Assembly: GCA_018812925.1 (NCBI GenBank)
Contig: JAHJCU010000004.1
Location: 529,441-593,440 of the forward strand
Direction: 5' to 3'
From: Candidatus Omnitrophota bacterium
Lineage (GTDB): Bacteria > CAIJMQ01
DNA: 64,000 nt
The translations under genes and the position numbers were made by a program. Numbering within the stretch: position 1 is the stretch's first letter; each line of letters begins with the position of its first letter. The notes under the pieces are model-generated. The model worked only from the letters and a program-made list of their open reading frames with translations. It was not told where the DNA came from and searched no databases. Below are positions 33,827 to 41,279 of the stretch, piece by piece.

Positions 33827-36787
33827 TTAAATAACCTTAAATAGAGTAACAGCTATTAATTCTTCTTCGCTCTTTAATTCGAATTTTTTCTCTAATTCCT
33901 CGTAATCTTTTTGTTTCAATTCGTTAGCTTCTTGTTTTAATTTTATCTGTTCAAGACGTAGTCTATCAAGCCTTAGTTCAATTTCCTGTATTTTCTTATG
34001 CAGTTCGCGGCGTTCAGTGAGGTCTGCTGAATTATCGCGTCTGCGGTTGAGTTCTTCTTTTTCCCCTTCTGATTTTTTAATTCTATCATCAACTCTTAAA
34101 CTATAATCTTGGTAATACCGGTTTATCCTGTCAACTTCTCTATCGTAAAGACGTTCATTGCGACGTTTGTATTTACTCAATACTTGTTTTTTCCAATCTT
34201 CCCATAAATTTAATACTGCATCTTCTTCTAAAGGCGATTCATCAATTTTTCCCGCCTGCTCTTCAGCTTCCAATGTTAAGAGTTCGTCGGCTATTTCTAA
34301 GGAAACTGGTTCGTAATTTTTTCCTTTTTTTATAAATGTCATAGGGGCTAATATATCCTCTTCTTCTATACCGATAACCTTTAATTTAAAAAGATAGATT
34401 ATACCTTCTTTGTTTACAAGTGGCTCGATTAATGTATATCTTTTACCTGAATTTGAGTATTGAAAATTATTGAGAGGAATAGGTGTTGTGTTAAGTTTTA
34501 AAGATTCATTCATAGCTTTAGAGGCTATCTGGTTCTCTTTATTCATACGAATATATTTCCCAACTTCAATATCCTTCAGTTCTCTGAAAGCCAATGTTTT
34601 TTCAACTGTTCCTTCTTTAAAATGATAAAGCGTTTCTTCTTTGTTTATGCTTGATAATTTATTTGGTCCATAAAACAATCTGCAGAGCCTTAGTAACTCT
34701 TGGTCAAATTCAGATAAACTTTTATTCATCTCAAATTTTGTATGTTCAAATAATTCCCTGACCGGTTCATCAAAATATTCGGTGAGTTGCTTCCTTACGT
34801 TTTGCATTTCATCTGTAATCTTCGATCGAATCGATTCTTGGAGTTTATTAAAAGCTTTGTCTATTTCCTCTGAAGTCCTACAGGTTTGATAAATCTCTAA
34901 TATCTTTTTTTCAAAATCAACACCCGATTCAAGCAATCCTAACACCTCATCAGAAGAACCGAAGAGTCCATCAAAAAGATGTAATTTATATTGTAGGAGT
35001 TCTAAGACTCTCTGGTCAGCTCGATTTTTTGTATTTAAAAAATTTACTGCAAGGACATCGTATTTCTGGCCATAGCGGTGACAGCGTCCTACCCGTTGCT
35101 CAACCCTCTGGGGATTCCATGGTAAATCGTAGTTAATGACTATATTAGCAAATTGAAGGTTTAGGCCCTCTGCACCTGCTTCGGTAGATATAAGAACAGC
35201 TTTATTGACTTGAAAATCATATACTAATGCTTGGCGAATGTTGACTGTGGGAGAGCCCTGTTCTGCAGATTCAGGGAATTCTTTACACCATCCTCTATAT
35301 GCTTGTATTGCCTCTTGTGAATTATTGGAACCATTGAATATAGTATAAGTTATGCCCTCTCGCTCTAAGAGCTTTCTTATATATTCCTGTGTCCTTCTAG
35401 ATTCTGTAAAAACAACCGCCTTTTGGGGCCACTTTTTATCTCGTGCTATCTCAAATATTTTCCCCAACGCTTTTATTAAAGCTTTGCCCTTTGAATTTTC
35501 TTTGATTTTGATTGCTAAATCATAATAAGATTTAAGTTCGTCAATTTCTGCCTGAATATCATCGTCACTGAATAAAGCCTCATCAACTCTGGTCTTACCT
35601 TTTTTCTTTTCCTGAATATTTTCAACTTCTAATTCCTCAGATTCCTCTTCTAGCCCTTCATCTTCAACATCGTATTGATTAAATAAATTCGTAGGTGTTT
35701 TTTTATTTAATCGATATGTTTCGCGCAATTCTAATTCTTTTTGTAAAAACGTTATAAGGTGTTCTAGTGTCCCAGCTATAGCAAAAGATGAACTAGCTAA
35801 TAATTTTCGATATACTAAAACCATAAGGTTTCGTTGAGTAGCTTGAATAGCTGCTAAAGTAGGACGTTGTAAATATTCTGAAACTTTATTGTATAGCTCT
35901 ATCTCTTCATCATTAGGAGTAAAATCCTGAGTGAAAGTTTTTCTTTTCGTAAACTTCACATAATCAGTGACCTGTTTCCTTAGAGTTCGTGTCAAAATCC
36001 CGTTGACTTTATTTTCTCCAATTTTCTCATCACCTTTAAGAAGAAGGCGTAGTTCTTTTAATTTAGCTTGTGATAATTCATTGTTTTCCGTGAGGGGTTC
36101 TACAAATCGCTTTTTAAAACTATATGACGTACCCAATAATTTATCGTCAATGAAGCTTGCTATGCCGTATAATTCCATCAGATTATTTTGTAGAGGTGTA
36201 GCAGTGAGAAGAAGTTTTCCGGTATTCTTAATAATATTTCGTATTTCCCATCCCATTTTCGAAGCGTCTCTGCTTTTATAAACATTTCTAAGTCTATGTG
36301 CTTCATCAATTACGATGCAATTCCATGGCTGTTTTTCAATTAGCCCTTTTTTCTTATACGCAAAGTGAAGTGAAACAATAAAAATCCCTTCGTATGTTAA
36401 AGGTATTTTATCCCCTGAGTTAACTTTCCCCCCAAAGATAGGGCCATCTATTACTTCGGAATTCAATCCGAAATGATTTGAAAGTTCATCTTGCCACTGT
36501 TTTCTTATAGAAGCAGGACAAATTACTAAAATTCTCCGCTTTCCCTCTGCCCATAGTTGGGAAAGGGCAATACCAGCTTCAATCGTTTTACCTAATCCTA
36601 CCTCGTCAGCTAAAATAGCACCTCTTTGAAGCGGACTATCAAATGCATACATTGCGGCGTGTATTTGATACGGATTTAACTGAATTGATGATTTGGCTAA
36701 CGTGGAAGACAAGCGAGTTATATTACCCGCCATCTTTTTTAAAGATAACTTTTCAGCAAGATACCTCTGGACAAAAATATTACTCAA
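33827..36787 (-). CDS. SNF2-family helicase/translocase (HepA/DrmD-like)
   Basis: A 986-residue SF2 ATPase of the SNF2/RapA branch. Motifs visible: Walker A DEVGLGKTIEAG (GLGKT at 64-68), DEAH at 161-164, LLLTATPLQNN, VVFTESRRTQEYI, STEAGAEGLNLQFANIVINY and QRVGRCHRYGQ. An acidic linker (about residues 375-400) splits the two RecA lobes, and the last 250 residues contain charged coiled-coil. The start is TTG at 36787; no ATG fits the N-terminus. First gene of the operon with the methyltransferase and the nuclease-methyltransferase. Such a helicase/methylase pairing occurs in class 1 DISARM, but no drmA, drmB or drmC is present. Confidence 0.9.
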   Translation of the reverse strand: MSNIFVQRYLAEKLSLKKMAGNITRLSSTLAKSSIQLNPYQIHAAMYAFDSPLQRGAILADEVGLGKTIEAGIALSQLWAEGKRRILVICPASIRKQWQDELSNHFGLNSEVIDGPIFGGKVNSGDKIPLTYEGIFIVSLHFAYKKKGLIEKQPWNCIVIDEAHRLRNVYKSRDASKMGWEIRNIIKNTGKLLLTATPLQNNLMELYGIASFIDDKLLGTSYSFKKRFVEPLTENNELSQAKLKELRLLLKGDEKIGENKVNGILTRTLRKQVTDYVKFTKRKTFTQDFTPNDEEIELYNKVSEYLQRPTLAAIQATQRNLMVLVYRKLLASSSFAIAGTLEHLITFLQKELELRETYRLNKKTPTNLFNQYDVEDEGLEEESEELEVENIQEKKKGKTRVDEALFSDDDIQAEIDELKSYYDLAIKIKENSKGKALIKALGKIFEIARDKKWPQKAVVFTESRRTQEYIRKLLEREGITYTIFNGSNNSQEAIQAYRGWCKEFPESAEQGSPTVNIRQALVYDFQVNKAVLISTEAGAEGLNLQFANIVINYDLPWNPQRVEQRVGRCHRYGQKYDVLAVNFLNTKNRADQRVLELLQYKLHLFDGLFGSSDEVLGLLESGVDFEKKILEIYQTCRTSEEIDKAFNKLQESIRSKITDEMQNVRKQLTEYFDEPVRELFEHTKFEMNKSLSEFDQELLRLCRLFYGPNKLSSINKEETLYHFKEGTVEKTLAFRELKDIEVGKYIRMNKENQIASKAMNESLKLNTTPIPLNNFQYSNSGKRYTLIEPLVNKEGIIYLFKLKVIGIEEEDILAPMTFIKKGKNYEPVSLEIADELLTLEAEEQAGKIDESPLEEDAVLNLWEDWKKQVLSKYKRRNERLYDREVDRINRYYQDYSLRVDDRIKKSEGEKEELNRRRDNSADLTERRELHKKIQEIELRLDRLRLEQIKLKQEANELKQKDYEELEKKFELKSEEELIAVTLFKVI

Positions 36788-36837
36788 GTTTTTCTATTGG
36801 CTCCCTCGAAAAACCTCGTTTGAGAATTTACTTAAAT

Positions 36838-36870
36838 TCCCCCTATTATATTCTCTTTTTCCGAATTTGG
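36838..36870 (-). promoter_or_regulatory. Possible promoter of the SNF2 operon
   Basis: Minus-strand TATAAT lies in GAGAATATAATAGGGG (rc of about 36838-36854) about 55 bases upstream of the TTG start. The -35 candidate TTCCCA is weak. The same GAGAATATAATAGGGG block recurs at about 37697-37712 upstream of the DUF5678 gene, so it may be a shared promoter element or repeat. Confidence 0.35.
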
Positions 36871-36873
36871 GAA

Positions 36874-36941
36874 CTAGAAGATAGATTCTAGATTCTGGAT
36901 ACCAGATACTAGATACTAGATACTAGATATTAGATATTAGT
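36874..36941. repeat. ATCTAG word array
   Basis: Words ATAGATTCTAGATTCTGG and GATACTAGATACTAGATACT run for about 70 bases upstream of the SNF2 gene. Together with 29652-29740 they bracket the operon. Confidence 0.65.
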
Positions 36942-36980
36942 AGAAACTTATAACAGCAGTTTAGGGAAGAGTCTACTACT

Positions 36981-37394
36981 CTATTTGTTTTTAATTTCTA
37001 TTTCTGATTTTGAGTAGTTAAACTGAATTTTGAAAAGATTAAAGAAACCGTCTTGCCCTAAAGCGCTAAGAGGAGTATCGTAGCAAAATCCGGCATAGCA
37101 GGGATGTTTCCATCCTCCGACCTCTATTTCTATCTTGTGGAAATATGCAATCGTCGATTGGCCTGTTATGCCTCTATAGGAATTTTCCTCTCCGGAAGTT
37201 ATATCTATTCCGAGTTTTGCTCCTATTTCCGCATTAAACAAACAGTCATCAGCACCTGAATCAATAAGGGCATATATATCAACAAAGTTTTTTTGGTAAC
37301 GGAGGCGTATTGGAATGAGAGGCTTTATTATTGATTTGCGGTTCGGGAAAGCATTGTTAGATGCAACAGGTATTCTTTGGTATTTGAACTTCAT
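36981..37394 (-). CDS. Retropepsin-like aspartic protease
   Basis: A 137-residue clan AA (retroviral-type) aspartyl protease domain. The active-site motif ALIDSGADDCLF (about residues 43-54) and the closing LGQDGFFNLFKIQFNY with hydrophobic strands are typical of bacterial single-domain members, which act as dimers. The start overlaps the stop of the DUF5678-like gene by four bases (ATGA), so the two are made together. A role in defence or regulation is possible but not shown. Confidence 0.82.
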   Translation of the reverse strand: MKFKYQRIPVASNNAFPNRKSIIKPLIPIRLRYQKNFVDIYALIDSGADDCLFNAEIGAKLGIDITSGEENSYRGITGQSTIAYFHKIEIEVGGWKHPCYAGFCYDTPLSALGQDGFFNLFKIQFNYSKSEIEIKNK

Positions 37395-37585
37395 AATACG
37401 ATGCTTTCAAGAGAGGAGGGAACTTGTAAGAAAATAGGATGTTTTTCTCCTTTTCTTGCGGCTTTCTGCGAAGCTTCTTCTAATGTTTTACCTACACCCA
37501 TAACTTTTGTTTGTTTAGAATCTACAGCTACCCATTTACCTAAATTATCTCTATATGTTTTCTCAAGTTTTAACCTTTGTGCCAT
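37391..37585 (-). CDS. DUF5678-like small protein
   Basis: A 64-residue protein with the pattern YRDNLGKWVAVDSKQTKVMGVGKTLEEASQKA split by a turn, which fits the DUF5678 family often encoded beside retropepsin-like proteases. A Shine-Dalgarno sequence GGAGGG lies upstream and ATGA coupling links it to the protease gene. The function is unknown; it may be the protease's substrate or partner. Confidence 0.65.
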   Translation of the reverse strand: MAQRLKLEKTYRDNLGKWVAVDSKQTKVMGVGKTLEEASQKAARKGEKHPIFLQVPSSLESIVL

Positions 37586-37815
37586 TTTCTACCCTCCTTT
37601 TCTGCCACCAAGAAACAATATTGTACTAATTTATTAAAAACCTTTCAAATGACTTATTCCTAAAAGCTGAATTGATAATCCGAGGAGTTTTTTTATTTCC
37701 CCTATTATATTCTCCCTTGTGAACAAACGCAAAGACTGAAGACGGTTTGCGAAAAAGATGGAAACGGTTTGCGTTAAAGATTATTTACGATGACCGAAAA
37801 CCCAGAACCGTTAGT

Positions 37816-38616
37816 TTATTGAGCGGTTCTCCCACCCCCCATTCCAAAGGGTGTGTTTGATTGGTTTATTGATTGGGCGCGTTTTATGAATTCATCGGTA
37901 TTTTTAACACCGTACTCTTCGGCAAGGGTTTTCCATTGGTATGAGTTATATGCCTGATTAAGTTCGCCTAAGGCGCGCCACTGTTCGCCCATTTCTTGAC
38001 GCAGACGCTCGCGTTCTTCTCCTTCGGCGTTTCTTGCTTGTTCCTGAATATCAAATATGTTGTCGTATACGCTCTGCATTTGTTCGAATATACCCACTTC
38101 GTATTCTGTTTTTGCTTGTGTTATACGGCTATCAAGAACCTCATAGGTTCGGTCTCTCATGGTGTTTCTGAATTCTTCCATTTGTTCGGGTGTAAATCTC
38201 GGCGTTCTTGGGTCTTCGGGCTCGTCAGAGGATTTGAGGCTTTCCTGTAAAAGTTCGTTGTAGGATTCGCTAAGCATTGCATATTCTTCTGTTAATTTAT
38301 TGTATTCTTGTTCTCTCTGGCTTAGGGTTTGTTTGGATTGTTGTATATCGTTCCTATTGCCTAAGTCCATTTCTTGTAGTGTTATGAGGTCTTTTAGTTG
38401 GGTTTTTAGTTGGTTGGATTGCGATTCTAATTGTGAAGCCATTAGTTCAAGGTTGGTTAGTTTTGTCTGAAGGGCTTTGTTTTTTTGTTTTAGTTCGGAT
38501 ACGACGGAAGTACGGGAATTTTTTACTGTTCTTACTGCTACGGTGACTGTGGCAATTACCGCTAAGACTGCTACGGCGATTGTAATGTAAAGTCTAAAAT
38601 TCTTTTTCTTTTTCAT
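37816..38616 (-). CDS. Membrane-anchored coiled-coil protein, paralog 1
   Basis: A 266-residue protein with a basic start, one membrane helix (residues 9-28) and a long coiled-coil rich in Gln, Leu and Glu (about 40-125), then a conserved helical domain (YEVLDSRITQAKTEYEVGIF ... WRALGELNQAYNSYQW ... LAEEYGVKNTDEFIKRAQ). The last domain is closely repeated in the protein at 42209-42817, so the two are paralogs. The tail ends in a Gly-rich stretch (GMGGG). Probably periplasmic; function unknown. Confidence 0.75.
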   Translation of the reverse strand: MKKKKNFRLYITIAVAVLAVIATVTVAVRTVKNSRTSVVSELKQKNKALQTKLTNLELMASQLESQSNQLKTQLKDLITLQEMDLGNRNDIQQSKQTLSQREQEYNKLTEEYAMLSESYNELLQESLKSSDEPEDPRTPRFTPEQMEEFRNTMRDRTYEVLDSRITQAKTEYEVGIFEQMQSVYDNIFDIQEQARNAEGEERERLRQEMGEQWRALGELNQAYNSYQWKTLAEEYGVKNTDEFIKRAQSINQSNTPFGMGGGRTAQ

Positions 38617-38627
38617 TTTTACGTAGC

Positions 38628-38697
38628 ACTCTTCTGGTTTTATCAGAAGAGTGCGGAGTCCCCCCTGTTAGTTTTGGGAAGCAAAACTAGGGGGGAT
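38628..38697. repeat. R1 compound palindrome
   Basis: GCACTCTTCTG / CAGAAGAGTGC hairpin, then TCCCCCCTGTTAGTTTT with AAAACTAGGGGGGA (38659-38696), just upstream of the coiled-coil gene. Confidence 0.8.
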
Positions 38698-38704
38698 ATA
38701 TTCT

Positions 38705-38824
38705 CCCAAAACTGTTAATGAATTATATTCTACTCTTTGGGTGTCCCCATTGCCACCCGCTGATTTTTCCAAAATCAAACCGCGGGTGCAGGTAGCGAAT
38801 GCAAAACTATGGGGATCCCAAAGT
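38705..38824. repeat. R1-related palindrome in ACTCTTTGGG frame, with insert
   Basis: GTTAATGAATTATATTC, then ACTCTTTGGGTGTCCCCAT paired with ATGGGGATCCCAAAGT. Relative to the copies at 40561 and 42824, the loop holds an additional palindrome (CACCCGCTGATTTT / AAAATCA..GCGGGTG). Confidence 0.7.
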
Positions 38825-38909
38825 TTACTACTCAAGATCCGCTTGTTCACTTTTGGTGAGACGAGGCGAGATCTCGCCCACCATCTATGATGGTTAGGTG
38901 GACTTACAG

Positions 38910-39182
38910 CTATAGTTTTTTATACACGTCACCTCTTGGAAGAATTGCCAAGACGCCGACTTTTTTATCGGCAACATTTATTTCATATACAATTCTGATT
39001 CCATCGGTATTATATCGCCATTTACCTTCCATACCTTTGAGACGTTTTATTTTCCCCGGCAGATAAAAAGGATTTTCTTCTAATTGTCTGAAGGCTTTTT
39101 CAAGTAGTTTGGCAACATTTGAGGGTACTTTTTGGTAGTATTTAGCGGGTTGTTTCTGGATGATAACCTGAAATTTATTCAC
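38910..39182 (-). CDS. RelE-type mRNA interferase toxin
   Basis: A 90-residue RelE/ParE-superfamily toxin that cleaves mRNA on the ribosome. Markers are AKYYQKVPSNVAKLLEKAFRQ, RLKGMEGKWRYNTDGIRIVYEI and VLAILPRGDVYKKL. The size and the conserved basic/aromatic residues (KWRY, R in GIRIVYEI, RGDVY) look functional. Its start overlaps the antitoxin's 3' end by eight bases. Confidence 0.9.
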   Translation of the reverse strand: MNKFQVIIQKQPAKYYQKVPSNVAKLLEKAFRQLEENPFYLPGKIKRLKGMEGKWRYNTDGIRIVYEINVADKKVGVLAILPRGDVYKKL

Positions 39183-39405
39183 GCTTTATATCCTTCCAGT
39201 TAATACCCTCGCCTTTATGAAAAGCTTCGCTTGCTTGGGAAATTAAGGCAAGTTCTTCTGCGGTAAAATCTTCTTCTACTTTTTCAAGGACGGATTCTCT
39301 TATAATTCCGGAAATAGATTTGTATTCTTTCTGCGCAACTATTCTTAATTTTTCGTAAAGGTTTTCGGGTAAGCTGATATTTATTCTTTTTAGCACAGTT
39401 TTCAT
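39175..39405 (-). CDS. Ribbon-helix-helix antitoxin
   Basis: A 76-residue antitoxin: N-terminal RHH DNA-binding part (KRINISLPENLYEKLRIVAQ, then SGIIRESV) and an acidic C-terminal toxin-binding tail. The start at 39405 is chosen because AGGAGG lies eight bases upstream and the family begins here; the frame stays open further upstream through repeat DNA but is not coding. It precedes relE, and it probably represses the operon via a TATCA-CTA-TGATA palindrome between the -35 and -10 boxes. Confidence 0.88.
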   Translation of the reverse strand: MKTVLKRINISLPENLYEKLRIVAQKEYKSISGIIRESVLEKVEEDFTAEELALISQASEAFHKGEGINWKDIKRE

Positions 39406-39427
39406 TTTTTGCGCCTCCTGTACAAAA

Positions 39428-39456
39428 AGTGTATCACTATGATATTTAGTTGTCAA
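39428..39456 (-). promoter_or_regulatory. Promoter and operator of RHH/RelE operon
   Basis: Minus-strand TTGACA (39451-39456), 17 bases, TACACT (39428-39433). A 13-base palindrome TATCACTATGATA (39432-39444) lies across the spacer and the -10 box, a likely operator. Confidence 0.7.
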
Positions 39457-39476
39457 TCGTAAATACTGAAAAAATA

Positions 39477-39551
39477 TCCCCCCTACATTTCGCTCCCCGA
39501 TGATTTCTTTGAAATCAGGACTCGGGGACTTTGGAAATATAACAGGGGGGA
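39477..39551. repeat. R1-type palindrome with nested palindrome
   Basis: TCCCCCCTACATTTCG opens and ATATAACAGGGGGGA closes; nested CCCCGA..TCGGGG encloses GATTTC-TTT-GAAATC. Same composite as 8725-8797. Confidence 0.7.
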
Positions 39552-39622
39552 CTAAGGGGCACAGAGGCGCAAAGTTTAAACTTACCACTTACAACTTAAG
39601 ACTTAGAACTGTAGTTCAAGAG

Positions 39623-39864
39623 TTATGCGTAGACTTGTTTGAGGTATTTAGTATGGACTTTTTGAAATTCGGGAGAGGCGAATTTTTTGCTGATTTCTGA
39701 CAGGTATTTGCTATCTTTTAAATTTAACATTTCAACCCCTAAGAGTTGCCGCGTTCATCTAAGTCAAGGAATAGTTTGTCTTTGTATTCTATGGTTTTGG
39801 CGACTTTGCCTTCTCTTATTTTGATATAAACTATTTGTTGGTCGGAATCGTATTCTATAAACAT
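39623..39864 (-). pseudogene. Frame-disrupted DUF2283-like small gene
   Basis: From ATG at 39864 the frame encodes MFIEYDSDQQIVYIKIREGK and on to LDLDERGNS, then meets TAG at 39739-39741. A -1 shift just before the stop continues as LGVEMLNLKDSKYLSEISKKF.. to a stop at 39623-39625. The joined product (about 80 residues) has the DUF2283 pattern (YDxxxDxLYI..LDLDxxGNVVGIEIL). So the gene is either a recent pseudogene, a sequencing error, or recoded. The downstream part could also start by itself at ATG 39730 (35 residues). Confidence 0.6.
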
Positions 39865-39973
39865 TTTATTTTTCTTCTCTCCCTTTTCTTAAGCTGCTTG
39901 ACAAGATAGAATTACCTGCTATAATTGTCCTAGAATCACGATGAGGGGACACACCTAAGGTTTTGTCCGAAGG

Positions 39974-40504
39974 TTAATGCCCCTCTTTTTTTATTTGTTT
40001 TTTCTTCCTAGAAGGTTTTTTATATCCCAACTTTTTCTTTAGATTATTCATAAAAGCAATATTTGAAATGAATTTTCTTAGGAGAGAAGAGTAATTGTTC
40101 CAATCAGGAACAAGCAACTTCAGTAATTTATTCTGCTTTTTAAGATATTCAACCAGACAATGAAAATCACCGTCTCCGGAGATAATAATCGCTTTGTCGT
40201 AATTGGGATATTCAATCATGGTGTGTAAAACCAATTCTGCGTCAACGTTACCCTTTACGCTACCGTCCGGTAAATAAAGAGTAGGTTTGAAAATCAAAAT
40301 ATATCCTTTGTCTTGTAAAGCAGTATACAAAGACTCATTGCCTGCAACGTAGCCAATAAAAAGGAATGCTTTCGTAACGCCGTATTTATCTTTTAGGTAT
40401 ACTCTTAATCTCTTGAAATCAAGTTTCCAACCTTGCTCCCGAATACCAAGGTTTAAGTTTTGGCTATCTATAAATGCGTAGTTGTTTTGTTTTTCTATCA
40501 TCAT
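39974..40504 (-). CDS. NYN-domain (LabA/DUF88-like) protein
   Basis: A 176-residue protein of the PIN-like NYN fold, a probable metal-dependent ribonuclease. The acidic residues expected for the active site are visible: FIDSQNLN (Asp13), VDAELVLH and ISGDGDFHCLV. Segments GYVAGNESLYTALQDKGY and LLKLLVPDWNNYSSLLRKF fit LabA. The C-terminus is a Lys-rich tail. It lies alone among toxin-antitoxin genes. Confidence 0.85.
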   Translation of the reverse strand: MMIEKQNNYAFIDSQNLNLGIREQGWKLDFKRLRVYLKDKYGVTKAFLFIGYVAGNESLYTALQDKGYILIFKPTLYLPDGSVKGNVDAELVLHTMIEYPNYDKAIIISGDGDFHCLVEYLKKQNKLLKLLVPDWNNYSSLLRKFISNIAFMNNLKKKLGYKKPSRKKKQIKKEGH

Positions 40505-40560
40505 TGGATATTACTTATTTTTCTTCTCTCTTCTTATTCCAATATTCTCCTCTCAAAGTT

Positions 40561-40630
40561 GTTAATGAAATAAATTTAACTCTTTGGGTGTCCCCATGGC
40601 TAGTTTTCCTGAAGAAAACTATGGGGGATC
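40561..40630. repeat. R1-related palindrome (ACTCTTTGGG type)
   Basis: ACTCTTTGGGTGTCCCCATGG, then TAGTTTTCC-TGAA-GAAAACTATGGGGGATC. It ends at the stop codon of the 77-residue gene. Confidence 0.7.
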
Positions 40631-40863
40631 TATTTTTCCTTTCTTTTCTCCTGCCAGTATTCTCTCGTCTCTCTGATTTTTTTCTGGATGGACTCGTTGG
40701 TTCTGCCATAGGTTTCACTGATATTTTTTGTGACTTGGCTAAAAGACCTTTTAACGGTTGCGCCTGCGGTTTTTATGGTTTTCCAGCTGAGGTTGCCTGC
40801 TAATATGGTTACGGTAAGAGAGATTAGGAATAATACGCCCAGTATTATGAAGAATTTTCGCAT
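40630..40863 (-). CDS. Small membrane protein with 5' duplication
   Basis: A 77-residue protein: one membrane helix (residues 4-23, FFIILGVLFLISLTVTILAG), then an amphipathic, basic helical tail (KKIRETREYWQEKRKEK). No family recognised. Its ATG and first codons lie in a 48-bp block repeated exactly at 41912-41959, on the other side of the HEPN/MNT pair. Its 5' end also encodes the last eight residues and stop of the HEPN gene in another frame. Confidence 0.6.
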   Translation of the reverse strand: MRKFFIILGVLFLISLTVTILAGNLSWKTIKTAGATVKRSFSQVTKNISETYGRTNESIQKKIRETREYWQEKRKEK

Positions 40864-40870
40864 ATATTTT
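40823..40870. repeat. 48-bp direct repeat, left copy
   Basis: Identical to 41912-41959; a further seven bases match with two mismatches between. It covers the start of the 77-residue gene and the end of the HEPN gene. Confidence 0.9.
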
Positions 40871-41279
40871 TATCTCCTTTTGAGACGATAGTTTTTATTT
40901 TGGCTAATACTTTTTCTGTGAACTTTATAAATTCCACACATTCTTTTTCTGTAACTTCAATGCCGCCGGAATAGAAATCAAGGTTTCTTTTGGAACGCAT
41001 TAGGTTGCCCATTGCCATAATAGAATCATCTTTTAAAATTCGGGATATTTGTTCTATTATTTTAAAATGATGACCCGGGATACTTTTTACTTTTACCTGA
41101 TGGAAACTTAATAAGGCAATGCCTGACTTAATTAGGGCGGTATATACGTAATTAAATTTTACATCTAAGATTTTATCTTTCTTGGCAATATTAATATCTT
41201 TTGTGGCGTTTTGGAAATTTTTGCTGATTTGTTTTTCGGTAAAATTAAATTGGCTGAAATATTTATCGTCAAATTTCAT
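40845..41279 (-). CDS. HEPN-domain protein (toxin partner of MNT)
   Basis: A 144-residue helical HEPN protein with DILDVKFNYVYTALIKSGIALLSFHQVKVKSIPGHHFKIIEQISR and an RxxxxD-like site near NLMRSKRNLDFYSGG. In MNT-HEPN systems HEPN is a ribonuclease toxin silenced by nucleotidylation from the MNT partner. It overlaps the MNT gene by four bases. Its last eight residues (KNICENSS) and its stop come from the repeated block that belongs to the neighbouring 77-residue gene. Confidence 0.85.
   Translation of the reverse strand: MKFDDKYFSQFNFTEKQISKNFQNATKDINIAKKDKILDVKFNYVYTALIKSGIALLSFHQVKVKSIPGHHFKIIEQISRILKDDSIMAMGNLMRSKRNLDFYSGGIEVTEKECVEFIKFTEKVLAKIKTIVSKGDKNICENSS

Noticed and set aside
30062..36787. 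Complete DISARM system
   Set aside because: Only a DrmD-like SNF2 protein and an adenine methylase are present; no drmA, drmB (DUF1998) or drmC (phospholipase D) gene lies in the window.
38668..38850. Open frame of 60 codons on the minus strand
   Set aside because: Lies wholly in R1-type palindromes; translated repeat, no coding signals.
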